Shown here: positions 1 through 8,456 of the stretch, piece after piece | How positions within the stretch are numbered: position 1 is the first letter of the stretch | How the letters are laid out: each line of letters starts with the position of its first letter | NCBI GenBank assembly: GCA_964461455.1 | Contig: CAYWUJ010000008.1 | Span: forward strand, 17,383-81,382 | DNA: 64,000 nucleotides | DNA from: UBA1413 sp964461455 | Lineage (GTDB): Bacteria; Bacteroidota; Bacteroidia; Bacteroidales; Prolixibacteraceae | Reading direction: 5' to 3' | Program-made: the position numbers and the translations under genes | The notes under the pieces: generated by a model | Told to the model about the DNA's origin: nothing | Database searches by the model: none | Seen by the model: the letters and a program-made list of their open reading frames with translations, nothing else

Positions 1-514
1 TCTCTTGCAGCTGTTCCTTTTCCTGGGTCAGCGCGACATTCCGGGTCTCCACCTCCCTGGCCTGTTCCTTCACCTCCAGGTTTTCAGCCATGAGCAGCTG
101 GTTGCGGCGGTTCAAAGAGTCGATCTGGACAATATAATTCCGCATGATGTCGCGCAGCGTGGTCACCTCCTTCTGGTACTTGCCGATTCTGTCGAGGCTG
201 ACCCTGCGGGTCTGCTCCACTTCCAGGAGCAGGTCCTTCACCCGTGTCTGGGCCATGTATATCTGCTGACTGAGGGTGTCGTTTTCCACCTTCAGACTGT
301 CGTAGCCTTCAATGATACGGGTAAGCTCCACCTGAACGGAATCTTTCTGTGACGAGATCTGCCCGACAATAATCCGGTTGCTCCTCCTCTGGGCGAAAAA
401 GAGAAAAAGCATCACCGCAAGGATGACCACCAGGAGGATGACAATGATGTTGTTCCTCCGGTCTTTAGGGGAGGCCCCTAAGAAACCGCCTTTGTTTCCG
501 GTCTCGTAATTCAT
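1..514 (-). CDS. Membrane-anchored coiled-coil protein, C-terminus beyond window
   Basis: Reading the minus strand from the ATG at 514 gives an open frame that runs off the left edge, so at least 171 residues are visible and the stop is missing. Residues about 1-20 are polar, about 23-42 form one strong hydrophobic segment (IIVILLVVILAVMLFLFF), and everything after that is Glu/Gln/Arg-rich with heptad-like spacing. This predicts an N-terminal transmembrane anchor followed by a long periplasmic coiled coil. No enzymatic motif is visible and I do not recognise the family. A promoter with both Bacteroidota boxes lies just upstream (541-571). Confidence 0.7.
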   Translation of the reverse strand, partial: MNYETGNKGGFLGASPKDRRNNIIVILLVVILAVMLFLFFAQRRSNRIIVGQISSQKDSVQVELTRIIEGYDSLKVENDTLSQQIYMAQTRVKDLLLEVEQTRRVSLDRIGKYQKEVTTLRDIMRNYIVQIDSLNRRNQLLMAENLEVKEQAREVETRNVALTQEKEQLQE

Positions 515-540
515 TACCGATCAATTCATTTATTCCGTTC

Positions 541-571
541 CAAAAGTAGTAACTTTTTTGGGACCGGACAA
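541..571 (-). promoter_or_regulatory. Bacteroidota-type promoter for the coiled-coil gene
   Basis: On the minus strand TTG (569-571) is followed after 20 nt by TACTTTTG (541-548). This matches the Bacteroidota vegetative consensus TTTG/TTG-N19-21-TAnnTTTG. The -7 box ends 26 nt before the start codon at 514. Confidence 0.6.
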
Positions 572-666
572 TCGCGAACCGGCTAATCACATGCGCCGGG
601 GAGGTTGCGCCGGTACCTGTTGCCTGACCCCTGTCCGGGGGGTGTATTTATATCCCCCGGGGATCG

Positions 667-954
667 TCATTTTTTCACCTCCGAGGAGAGCTGATCCAGG
701 GCATTGTCGGCCACTTCATACAGTTTGTCGACCACTGATTTCAGGTACTGCCTGTTGAGTGCGGGATTGTCCTTACCATCGGGGTGGTTGACCATGGTGC
801 GGAGTTCCCGGTGACGGAACATCACTTCCCGGGCGATGGCATTGATTTTCTCCTTGTTTGCCTCGGGATAGTGCTCCTGTACAAACATGCAATCTTCGAG
901 CACCAGCGAGAGCAAAAGGTCGATGTCTTTCTTCAGGGAACGGATACTGGCCAT
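667..954 (-). CDS. Small conserved-looking alpha-helical protein of unknown function
   Basis: This is a 95-residue protein starting at ATG 954 (MASIRSLKKDID). The open frame extends further upstream, but that stretch is low-complexity intergenic sequence, and a -7-like box TAAGTTTG sits at 975-982, so the internal ATG is preferred. The composition is charged and helical, with one Cys and no signal peptide, so it is probably cytoplasmic. I cannot assign a family. It lies between two other minus-strand genes but is not tightly spaced with either. Confidence 0.65.
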   Translation of the reverse strand: MASIRSLKKDIDLLLSLVLEDCMFVQEHYPEANKEKINAIAREVMFRHRELRTMVNHPDGKDNPALNRQYLKSVVDKLYEVADNALDQLSSEVKK

Positions 955-1025
955 GGCTATAATTTTTAGTTTCCCAAACTTAATCATTTTTTGCAATCTT
1001 CCGGGGAGCAGAATCCGACGGGGAA

Positions 1026-1078
1026 CAGAATCTTCCAAGTGATGTCAGAATCTTCCAAGTGATATCAGAATCTTCCGG
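1026..1078. repeat. 20-bp tandem repeat, about 2.6 units, at the end of a gene
   Basis: The unit CAGAATCTTCCAAGTGATRT recurs at 1026-1045, 1046-1065 and partly 1066-1078. The third unit contains the last bases and TGA stop of the minus-strand lipoprotein gene, so the 3' end of that gene appears to have been copied outward into the intergenic space. Confidence 0.75.
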
Positions 1079-3005
1079 GGAGGCCCAGGGGCATTCCCTC
1101 TTCATTGCCGGGGACTTCCTTTTCCATTTCCGAGTCACGGCGTTGCTGTTCCTTTTGCTGTTTCAGGAGGAGCTCCTCTTCTTCCTTGTCGATGAGTTGT
1201 TTCCGGAAGGTGGGATCGGGCTTCAGGTCCCACTGGAACTGGTTCTCCCAGTTGGACCTGACTTTAACGATCTCGGGAAGATAAGCGACCCTTTCGGGTT
1301 GCTGCCGGCCTGTGAAAACCCCGGGATCCCACCGGCCGTTGCCATTGCGGTCAAAGATGATTCTGACCTTGTATTTTGAGGGAGACAGAAAGTCAAAGGT
1401 GACCTGGCCGTTCCCGGTGACACGAAGCTGGCGGAGGACCTTTTCCTCCTTGCTGTTGTCGAGGAGTTCCGCAATAAGGGGGCCTTCGGCCGAGGTCAGG
1501 TTGAGGATGATCTTTCCGTAGAAGTCCTCTTTCTGGGTGGTGAACTGTTTTCTGACCTTTTGGCTGACCACCCCGTAGATGGTGGTGGCCGCTGCTGAGT
1601 CGATTTCCAGGAGGTAGCTGGTTTCGGCCTCCCAGGGCCATTCAACGCGGGTGGTGCGCCATGCCAGGGTATCTTCGGAAATGACGGGTTTCAGAAGGGT
1701 GGTGTCTTTTTCCAGGATGCTGTACAGACGTACCGCCGTGGTGTCGAAGCTCTTCACCGGTTCGGGAGCCAGCAGGAGAATGGGGAGGTTCAGGTCAAAG
1801 CCTGCGGTTTTTATGTTGTCGGAATAGGAAAACAGGGGAGTCTGGGGCGTGCCGTCCTCTTTTTTGCGCTTCCGGGTTTCCTGTTTTTCCTTGTCGGTAT
1901 AAATCAGGGGTATGGTATCCTTCTGCAGGTAATTTTGGCGAAGGGAGTCGAGCTGGTTATAGGAGATTTCGAGGGTCAGGGTGTCCATGCGGGCCACCAG
2001 GGTGTCGGTGATCCACACCGTCAGCGAGTCCCACTCCTGGTTGTGTTCGATGATGTGCCAATTTTCCGCATCGTGGCTGAGCAAACGGAGTCCCAGGGTA
2101 TCCCTGACCGGTTCCCCGAAAACGAAGGTACACTTGTAGCGGGTGTCACGCACCGATTTGTCGAGAAACTGCTCGTAGAAATCCTCGGTAAAGGTTCTCA
2201 GGGTGATGGGGTCGGGTTTGAATGTGGTATGGCCGGAAATGAGCAGCGAGTCGGCGCCCACGGCCAGGGTGTCGGGGGCGGCCACATATTCTGCCGTGGG
2301 GATCACCAGGGAGTCGGCAAAGGCAAACTCCTCGGCTCCCGGGTCATAGCGCAGATTGTTGTTGGCATCATTGACGGCATAAAGACGGTAGCTCCCGGCC
2401 TTGATGTTGTCGAACAGAAAAAGACCCCGGGCATCGGTGCGGGCGATATAGTCGGGAGTGGTGCGGGTGATGGCGCTATCTTCCTGACTGGCATGGAGCA
2501 TGACGATCACCTTTTCCATGGGGTCGAGGTGGGCGGCATCCTTGACCATCCCCGCCACCCTGAGGGTGTCGATCTCATCACCGGTACTGAACAACATCCG
2601 CAACCCCGGATAGGGATTTCTCTCATTGTTGTCGGCCACGGAATTCTTGAAATCGAGGGAATAGGTCACCCCGGGTTTCAGCTCTTCGTTAAAGGAGACA
2701 ATCAGTGATTTTGCCTTGGTCCTCACGGTAGGACGTTTCGTCAGGGGAGGCGAGACCACCAGCTCTTCCGACACTTCGTCGGGGATAATATATTCGTTAA
2801 AGGTCAGCCGCACCTCTTTTCCCGAGAAGCCGGTGCTTCTGAGGGCAGGGAAGGTCTCCACCAGCACCGGGGGAATGGAATCACGGGGACCGCCGGTGGG
2901 CATGCCCTGGTTGGCGCACCTGCCGAAGAATAATAATCCTGACAGGACAATGGCCGCCACGATGGGACAGTGCCGCCCTGCTCTTTTCAGCAATCGGTTG
3001 TTCAT
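1065..3005 (-). CDS. Ig-like (SbsA/Big_5-type) domain lipoprotein
   Basis: The protein has 646 residues from ATG 3005. An N-terminal hydrophobic segment ends at a Cys (LLFFGRC), which is an imperfect lipobox with Arg at -1. Immediately after it comes the sequence QGMPTGGPRDSIPPVL, typical of Bacteroidota lipoproteins that begin with a bacterial Ig-like domain. The rest is beta-rich, with a calcium/hinge-like stretch (YRLYAVNDANNN) and a second one (DRNGNGRWDPG) typical of carboxypeptidase-regulatory-like folds. The C-terminus is charged and coiled. It is probably a periplasmic or outer-membrane structural lipoprotein. A longer in-frame start at 3050 exists but would put 15 charged residues ahead of the signal. 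The -7-like TATGTTTG (3044-3051, minus) overlaps that longer start and supports 3005. Confidence 0.75.
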   Translation of the reverse strand: MNNRLLKRAGRHCPIVAAIVLSGLLFFGRCANQGMPTGGPRDSIPPVLVETFPALRSTGFSGKEVRLTFNEYIIPDEVSEELVVSPPLTKRPTVRTKAKSLIVSFNEELKPGVTYSLDFKNSVADNNERNPYPGLRMLFSTGDEIDTLRVAGMVKDAAHLDPMEKVIVMLHASQEDSAITRTTPDYIARTDARGLFLFDNIKAGSYRLYAVNDANNNLRYDPGAEEFAFADSLVIPTAEYVAAPDTLAVGADSLLISGHTTFKPDPITLRTFTEDFYEQFLDKSVRDTRYKCTFVFGEPVRDTLGLRLLSHDAENWHIIEHNQEWDSLTVWITDTLVARMDTLTLEISYNQLDSLRQNYLQKDTIPLIYTDKEKQETRKRKKEDGTPQTPLFSYSDNIKTAGFDLNLPILLLAPEPVKSFDTTAVRLYSILEKDTTLLKPVISEDTLAWRTTRVEWPWEAETSYLLEIDSAAATTIYGVVSQKVRKQFTTQKEDFYGKIILNLTSAEGPLIAELLDNSKEEKVLRQLRVTGNGQVTFDFLSPSKYKVRIIFDRNGNGRWDPGVFTGRQQPERVAYLPEIVKVRSNWENQFQWDLKPDPTFRKQLIDKEEEELLLKQQKEQQRRDSEMEKEVPGNEEGMPLGLPGRF

Positions 3006-3116
3006 GATCTTCTTACGGTCAGATGGTGGTATAATTCGTGCTACAAACATACAAATTCCCTGAAAAACCTTTTTTATTCCCGATTAGCTTTTATACTTTC
3101 AACCAAATTTTCAAAG

Positions 3117-5303
3117 ATGTCGAAGAAAGATAAGCAGAAGAAAAGCAGGAAGATGGTGGCTTTCAACAAAAAGAACCTCAAATCGGCCATCCTGTCGTTG
3201 ATGTACGACGATCCTGTGAAGCCGCTCAATTACCGTCAGATAGGATCTGTATTGGGCATCAAGGATGAGGAAGCGCGGAAGCTGGTGGTCGTTGTTTTGG
3301 GAGAATTGCATGAAAGCGGATACCTGGAGCAGCTGGCCCGTGGAAAATACCGGTTGCGGACACGCGGGGGCACCATCACCGGGCAGGTCGACATGCAACC
3401 CACCGGATATGCTTATGTACACAGTGACGAGGCCGAAACGCCGGTGTATGTGTCGGCGCGTAACCTGATGCATGCCATGGCCGGCGATAAGGTGAGGGTT
3501 CATCTTTTTGCCCGCCGGAAAGGACATGACCAGGAAGGGGAAGTGGTGGAGATTCTGGAACGTTCACGAAAGACTTGGGTGGGCACCCTGGAGATCTCCC
3601 GCAATTATGCTTTCCTGATCCCCACCGGGAAAGCCAGTTTCGATATTTTCATTCCTGCCGAGAACCTCGGCGGGGCGAAGAACGGGCAGAAGGCGGTGGC
3701 CGAGATTACCGAATGGCCTGCCAATGCCAAGAATCCCGTGGGTATCATCACCGAGGTGCTGGGCGATGCCGGGGTTCACGAAACCGAAATGCACGCCATC
3801 CTCGCCGAATATGAGCTTCCCCGGCGTTTCCCCGAAAAAGTGGAGAAAGCCGCGGAGAAGATCCCTGAGGAGATACCCGAGGCAGAATATGGCCGCAGGC
3901 GCGACTTCCGCGAAGTGACCACCTTTACCATCGACCCTGCCGACGCCAAGGATTTTGACGACGCCCTCTCGCTGCGTCCTCTGGACAACGGGAATTACGA
4001 AGTGGGCATCCATATCGCCGATGTCACCCATTATGTGAAGCCCGGCACCCTGCTTGAAGAGGAGGCCTATGAAAGAGGAACTTCCGTCTACCTGGTCGAC
4101 AGGGTGGTTCCCATGCTCCCTGAGAAACTCTCGAATGGGGTATGCTCCCTCAGGCCCCGGGAAGACAAACTCTGCTTCTCGGCAGTTTTTGAGATCACCC
4201 CGGAAGCCACGGTGCTCCACGAATGGTTTGGGAAAACGGTCATCAATTCGGACCGCAGGTTCAGCTATGAGGAGGCCCAGGAAATCATAGAAACCGGAAA
4301 GGGTGACCTGGCCGGGGAGATCTTGATGTTCAACACTTTGGCTGAGAAATTGCGGGAACAAAGGTTCCGCGGAGGAGCCATTGCCTTCGACCGCGTCGAG
4401 GTCAAATTCAATATCGACGAAAACGGGAAGCCCCTTTCGGTCTATTTCAAGGAGTCGAAGGAAGCCAATAAGCTGGTTGAGGAGTTTATGTTGCTGGCCA
4501 ACAGAAAAGTGGCCGAACTGTTTGGTAAGGGGGGCGACAAAAAAAGTCCCCGGGTTTTCGTTTATCGTATCCATGACCGCCCCGATGCCGAAAAACTGGA
4601 GAATTTCAATAATTTCATTCATAAGTTCGGGTATGGTATTCAGACGGTGACGCCACGTGGGGTGGCCGAGTCGATGAACCAGCTGCTCGGGAATGTCAGG
4701 GGCAAGAAAGAGCAGAACGTGGTGGAGATGCTGGCCATCAGGGCCATGGCCAAGGCTGAATATTCGGTACGCAACATCGGCCATTACGGGCTGGCTTTTG
4801 ACTATTACACCCATTTCACTTCTCCCATCAGGAGGTACCCCGACATGATGGTCCACCGTCTTCTCGAAAAATTACTGGAAGGAGGCCGCTCTTCCCATAC
4901 CGGAGACTATGCCGAGATGTGCCGCCACTCCTCGGAAATGGAATCCCGGGCCGCCAATGCCGAAAGAGCCTCGGTGAAGTACAAACAGGTGGAGTTCATG
5001 CAGGACCACATCGGCGAAATCTTTGCCGGCGTCATTTCCGGGGTCACCGACTGGGGACTCTATGTGGAACTCGAAAACAAAATCGAGGGTATGATCCCCG
5101 TCAGTCAGCTCGATGATGATTTCTATATTTTTGATGAGAAAAACTACCTGATCAGAGGGCGCCATACCGGCAGAACATTCCAGCTGGGTGACCCTGTGAA
5201 GGTGAAGATTTGGCGCACCAACCTGGAGAAGAAACAACTCGACTTCCTGCTGGACACCGAAGGTGACAATGGTAACAACTCCCGCACAAAAAGTAAAAAC
5301 TGA
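3117..5303 (+). CDS. rnr: Ribonuclease R
   Basis: RNase R is a processive 3'-to-5' hydrolytic exoribonuclease that degrades structured RNA. The 728-residue protein shows the expected order: a basic N-terminus, a winged-helix segment (about 20-85), cold-shock OB domains (about 90-240), the RNB catalytic domain with its Asp cluster (IDPADAKDFDDA, about 271-283), and a C-terminal S1 domain (IFAGVISGVTDWGLYVELEN, about 635-715). The start at 3117 is chosen because the upstream in-frame extension (to 2970) is antisense to the divergent lipoprotein gene and lacks protein-like composition. The family usually has 700-800 residues. Confidence 0.95.
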   Translation: MSKKDKQKKSRKMVAFNKKNLKSAILSLMYDDPVKPLNYRQIGSVLGIKDEEARKLVVVVLGELHESGYLEQLARGKYRLRTRGGTITGQVDMQPTGYAYVHSDEAETPVYVSARNLMHAMAGDKVRVHLFARRKGHDQEGEVVEILERSRKTWVGTLEISRNYAFLIPTGKASFDIFIPAENLGGAKNGQKAVAEITEWPANAKNPVGIITEVLGDAGVHETEMHAILAEYELPRRFPEKVEKAAEKIPEEIPEAEYGRRRDFREVTTFTIDPADAKDFDDALSLRPLDNGNYEVGIHIADVTHYVKPGTLLEEEAYERGTSVYLVDRVVPMLPEKLSNGVCSLRPREDKLCFSAVFEITPEATVLHEWFGKTVINSDRRFSYEEAQEIIETGKGDLAGEILMFNTLAEKLREQRFRGGAIAFDRVEVKFNIDENGKPLSVYFKESKEANKLVEEFMLLANRKVAELFGKGGDKKSPRVFVYRIHDRPDAEKLENFNNFIHKFGYGIQTVTPRGVAESMNQLLGNVRGKKEQNVVEMLAIRAMAKAEYSVRNIGHYGLAFDYYTHFTSPIRRYPDMMVHRLLEKLLEGGRSSHTGDYAEMCRHSSEMESRAANAERASVKYKQVEFMQDHIGEIFAGVISGVTDWGLYVELENKIEGMIPVSQLDDDFYIFDEKNYLIRGRHTGRTFQLGDPVKVKIWRTNLEKKQLDFLLDTEGDNGNNSRTKSKN

Positions 5304-5314
5304 GATTTTTGATC

Positions 5315-5322
5315 TATCTTTG
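5315..5322 (+). promoter_or_regulatory. -7 box upstream of the TetR gene
   Basis: TATCTTTG matches TAnnTTTG, 32 nt before the start codon. No clear -33 box is present at the usual distance. A purine-rich stretch, TAAGGGAGAGG, lies just before the ATG. Confidence 0.45.
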
Positions 5323-5354
5323 TTTTAACATTATCAAACTTAAGGGAGAGGTTC

Positions 5355-5957
5355 ATGGACAACGGAACAGATAACGGTTCAAAAAAGGATGTGAACCGCG
5401 AGAGCATCCTGAAGATCGCCCAGGAGATTTTCAGTAAATACGGATACCGCAAGACCACGCTCGACGACATTGCCAATGCCGTGCGAAAGGGTAAGAGTTC
5501 GCTCTATTATTACTTCAAGAGCAAGGAAGACCTGTTTCAGGCCGTGATCATGAAAGAGGTGGAATTGCTGCGCAAGGAACTCGACAAGGTGGTCAACCGC
5601 AATACCGATCCCGTCGACAAGCTGAGGGATTACCTGCTGACCAAGATCAACACTTTCAGGAATCTGGCCAATTTCTACAATGCCCTGGAAAACGACGTGA
5701 CGGCTATCGGTTTCATTGAAGAGGTGAAAAACCGGTATGAGCAGGATGAGATCAGGATGATCAAGAGGATCCTGATTGAAGGGGTCCGCAAGAACGAGTT
5801 CGAGATTTACGACTTTAACCTGGCGGCCATCGGGATCACCATGGCCATTAAAGGACTCGAGATGCCCCTTTCTGCCGGAACCTACGGCACGATGAACCTG
5901 GAAAGGAGCGTAGATGTCATCCTCAGGATCATCTGTTATGGCATCATGAAGCGGTAA
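5355..5957 (+). CDS. TetR/AcrR-family transcriptional regulator
   Basis: The protein has 200 residues. The N-terminal helix-turn-helix is recognisable (ILKIAQEIFSKYGYRKTTLD, then SSLYYYFKSKEDLFQAV, about residues 17-66), the standard TetR DNA-binding domain. The helical C-terminal domain would bind a ligand and dimerise, but nothing in it reveals the ligand. It follows rnr by 51 bp with its own -7 box and a purine-rich ribosome-binding stretch. The next gene is convergent. TetR regulators often control neighbours, but no obvious target is adjacent, so the regulon is unknown. Confidence 0.9.
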   Translation: MDNGTDNGSKKDVNRESILKIAQEIFSKYGYRKTTLDDIANAVRKGKSSLYYYFKSKEDLFQAVIMKEVELLRKELDKVVNRNTDPVDKLRDYLLTKINTFRNLANFYNALENDVTAIGFIEEVKNRYEQDEIRMIKRILIEGVRKNEFEIYDFNLAAIGITMAIKGLEMPLSAGTYGTMNLERSVDVILRIICYGIMKR

Positions 5958-5971
5958 CGGGCCGATGCCTT

Positions 5972-6451
5972 TTAGTCCAGGGACTTTCTGAAGATCAGTT
6001 TAGGATCGCCGGGGCCGTAATATTCGGGGAGCGAGGCTTCCAGGGTATATCCCCGGCGGTGGTAAAACTCTACGGTGGGCTGGTAGAGGGGTCTTCCTGA
6101 GGTCTCAATCCAGAGGATCCTCCCCCCTTTTTCCCTGACCGTTTCTTCGGTGCGGGTGAGCAGCAGGGTGCCCAGGCCGCTGTTTTTGCGCTGCTCTGTA
6201 ATGGCGAGCCAGTAAAGATCCCAGGAGTGCAGGGTAACCGGGTTCGCCCCGAAGTTGGCAAATCCCGCCAGCTGTCCCTCCTCTTCCACGATCAGCCAGT
6301 GATAGCCCGAATCCTCCTCTCCTTTCCCGAGGGTCTCTTCGAAGATCTCCATGACCACTTCTGTTTCAAAGGGGTAAAAAAATCCCGACTCATCAAGTAA
6401 ACGTCTGATGGCCTCTTTATCCTTTTTTTTGATGGTTGCTCTTAATTCCAT
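5972..6451 (-). CDS. GNAT-family N-acetyltransferase (aminomutase/ATP-grasp operon)
   Basis: The 159-residue protein has the GNAT fold: the acetyl-CoA pyrophosphate loop is RKNSGLGTLLL (about 91-101), and the C-terminal beta-bulge region reads EFYHRRGYTLEASLPEYYGP. It is the last gene of a four-gene minus-strand operon, and its ATG lies 3 bp after the stop of the preceding ATP-grasp gene. In methanogens and some bacteria a lysine 2,3-aminomutase is paired with a beta-lysine N6-acetyltransferase (AblB). AblB proteins are clearly longer than this one, so I infer a related acyl transfer to the operon product without claiming AblB identity. Confidence 0.85.
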   Translation of the reverse strand: MELRATIKKKDKEAIRRLLDESGFFYPFETEVVMEIFEETLGKGEEDSGYHWLIVEEEGQLAGFANFGANPVTLHSWDLYWLAITEQRKNSGLGTLLLTRTEETVREKGGRILWIETSGRPLYQPTVEFYHRRGYTLEASLPEYYGPGDPKLIFRKSLD

Positions 6452-6454
6452 GGC

Positions 6455-7450
6455 TTAAGGGTTGTTCATGTGGTCCACTATTCTTTGGATGACGCCTGAG
6501 AAGGAATATCCTGCCTGTTGGGTGGCTGCCGTGAATCCGCTTCCGGGGGAAATGCAGGGGTTGGCATTGGCTTCAATGACGACCACCGTTCCCTGGTGGT
6601 CGACGCGCATGTCGACCCGTGCGTACCCCCTGAGGCCCAGGGTTTCCCATGAGGCCAGGGCGGCTTCCCTGATGGCCGTGGCAAGCCGGGGATCTCCCGA
6701 CAGGTCGGGGAAATCACGAAGCGTGTTTTCATATTCAAAACTCCCGGGGGTCCACTTGGCATGGTAATCGACGATCCGGGGTCTCTCCTTTTCAAAATCA
6801 CGGAAGATAATTTCAGCAATGGGAAGGATTTCGGGGTTTCCCTCCCTGTCGAGGAGGCTGATGTTGAATTCACGGCCGTCAATGAATTCCTCGATCTGCC
6901 AGGCGTGGTCAGGAAGAACTCCCGTTTTTCCGGAAAGGGCCTTAAAAATCGCAGGGAGCTGTCCATCGAAGGTGAATACCGAGGCGGCGGTAATTCCCGC
7001 GGAGCCCTCCTCCCACACGGGTTTGAGGATGTACTTCCGGCCGGGAACCATATCCTTCCACGCTGACGGTCTCAGCGTTCCGGGTACATTAACCCCCCGT
7101 TGACGCAGCAACCTGTTGGTGAGCCGCTTACTGGTGGTCAGGAACAGGGCCTCCAGAGGATTCCCGGTATAGGCGATGCCATGCATATTGAGCAGCGCCG
7201 GAATGAAATAGTTGAGTTCCCCTTTGTTTACGATGGCCTCGGTGAGATTGAAGACATGAGAAATCCCTTGTTGTTTCAGGCGGGCTGTCTCTTCCATGAA
7301 ATCAGCGCCAATAGTGGCTTTGCTGACTGAGACCCCCAGCTCCCCGAGGGCTTTCTCCACGGCTTCCACCTGGTCGAGGACGTCCCAGTCGTCGGCTCCC
7401 GAACCGGGAACCGGCGCATTATAGAGGATGGTGATTGCGTTGATGGTCAT
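6455..7450 (-). CDS. D-Ala-D-Ala ligase-like ATP-grasp amino-acid ligase (second of two)
   Basis: The protein has 331 residues. The ATP-grasp elements are visible: a central-domain Lys block (KYILKPVWEEGSAGI, about 140-154), the hinge IEEFIDGREFNISLL (about 192-206), and the metal-binding end VVVIEANANPCISPG (about 291-305). Ddl enzymes join two D-alanines, but here the N-terminal Ddl signature is missing and is replaced by FNLTEAIVNKGELN (about 67-80), also present in variant form in the neighbouring paralogue. It starts 23 bp after that paralogue. I infer an amide ligase acting on an unusual amino acid, possibly beta-lysine. It is unlikely to be the cell-wall Ddl, because it lies away from any cell-wall genes. 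Confidence 0.8.
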   Translation of the reverse strand: MTINAITILYNAPVPGSGADDWDVLDQVEAVEKALGELGVSVSKATIGADFMEETARLKQQGISHVFNLTEAIVNKGELNYFIPALLNMHGIAYTGNPLEALFLTTSKRLTNRLLRQRGVNVPGTLRPSAWKDMVPGRKYILKPVWEEGSAGITAASVFTFDGQLPAIFKALSGKTGVLPDHAWQIEEFIDGREFNISLLDREGNPEILPIAEIIFRDFEKERPRIVDYHAKWTPGSFEYENTLRDFPDLSGDPRLATAIREAALASWETLGLRGYARVDMRVDHQGTVVVIEANANPCISPGSGFTAATQQAGYSFSGVIQRIVDHMNNP

Positions 7451-7473
7451 AATTGGCTGATGATTTGAGGATT

Positions 7474-8451
7474 TTAGCCGGTGATTCCCAGTCGGGTGAG
7501 GGCTGCGGTCATGATCAACCCTATCAGTTGAGTATAGGAGATCCCTGCCATGCGGGCCAGGATGGGGAGGTCGGAGTGGATGGGGTGGAGGCCTGCCAGG
7601 GGATTGGCCTCTATGAAGCAGAGGCGTCCGTGCCTGTCATACCGGAGGTCTATGCGTCCTCCATCGGCACCTCCCAGGGCCTTCCAGGCGCCCAGGGCCA
7701 CCCGGGTGCACTCCTTCAGTTCCTCTTCTCCGGCTTGCCGGTAACGCGCCAGCATCTCGTAATTCTCTTTCACATCCATGGAGTAAATGGCTCCCCGGGT
7801 GGTGAAAATTTCCATGGCCCCGATGACCCGTGCCGTCGGCCCGCTGCCCACGATCCCTGCCGTGAACTCGCGCCCGGGCAGAAATTCCTCGACCAGGGCC
7901 GGCTGACGGTGATGTTCCAGAATCATCGCCACAGCCTCCTTCAACTGCCCCGGAGTCTCCACCAGCGATTTTTCGGAAATTCCTTTTCCCGTGCCTTCGG
8001 CCAGGGGTTTGACAAAGAGGGGGAAGGGAAGGGTGATCTTCTCCGTTTCTTCCTTTTCCCTGATGACTACCCCGGGAGCCACGGGAACTCCCTGTTCTGC
8101 GACCACCTGTTTGGCCAGGTACTTGTTCAGGGAAACCCCGAGCACCTCCCCGTTGCTGAAGACATAGGGGATTTTATATTGGTCAAGGAGCGCCGGCACT
8201 GCCGATTCGCGTGAAGGGCCATAGGCTCCTTCGGTAATGTTAAAGACCAGGTCCCATCTTTCTCCTGCCGCCAGGGCGTTCACCAGCTGATAGATGTTTC
8301 CGGTTCTCAGGGGCAGAAAGCCCAGGTCCCTGAGGGCCTCTTCGAGGGCTTCCACGGTCTCCTCCCTGTCGAATTCCGCGGCTTCTTCGGCGGTAAAACC
8401 TTTGTCGAGGTACCACGACTTCAGGTCGTAACACATTCCTACTGTTATCAT
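7474..8451 (-). CDS. D-Ala-D-Ala ligase-like ATP-grasp amino-acid ligase (first of two)
   Basis: The protein has 325 residues. ATP-grasp motifs are present: LPFPLFVKPLAEGTGKGIS (about 139-157), LVEEFLPGREFTAGIVG (about 180-196) and RLCFIEANPLAGLHP (about 275-289). The region VFNITEGAYGPSRESAVPAL near residue 75 corresponds to FNLTEA in the next gene, showing that the two ligases are diverged paralogues. The conserved end EANPLAGLHP differs from the ENxxPG of standard Ddl, which suggests a different acceptor substrate. It begins 5 bp after the aminomutase stop. Two successive ligation steps, or a hetero-oligomeric ligase, are both possible. Confidence 0.8.
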   Translation of the reverse strand: MITVGMCYDLKSWYLDKGFTAEEAAEFDREETVEALEEALRDLGFLPLRTGNIYQLVNALAAGERWDLVFNITEGAYGPSRESAVPALLDQYKIPYVFSNGEVLGVSLNKYLAKQVVAEQGVPVAPGVVIREKEETEKITLPFPLFVKPLAEGTGKGISEKSLVETPGQLKEAVAMILEHHRQPALVEEFLPGREFTAGIVGSGPTARVIGAMEIFTTRGAIYSMDVKENYEMLARYRQAGEEELKECTRVALGAWKALGGADGGRIDLRYDRHGRLCFIEANPLAGLHPIHSDLPILARMAGISYTQLIGLIMTAALTRLGITG

Positions 8452-8456
8452 AAGGC

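Noticed and set aside
1935..2708. Open frame of 257 codons on the plus strand inside the lipoprotein gene
   Set aside because: It is Gly/Val/His-rich without domains, lies opposite a gene with a signal sequence and Ig-like domain, and shows shadow codon use.
5972..6451. The GNAT gene as the beta-lysine acetyltransferase ablB
   Set aside because: At 159 residues it is much shorter than AblB proteins, and the operon has two ligases that the AblA/AblB pathway does not need.
6455..8451. One of the ATP-grasp genes as the cell-wall D-Ala-D-Ala ligase ddl
   Set aside because: Both lack the Ddl N-terminal signature and the ENxxPG end, and they sit in an operon with an aminomutase and acetyltransferase, away from cell-wall genes.
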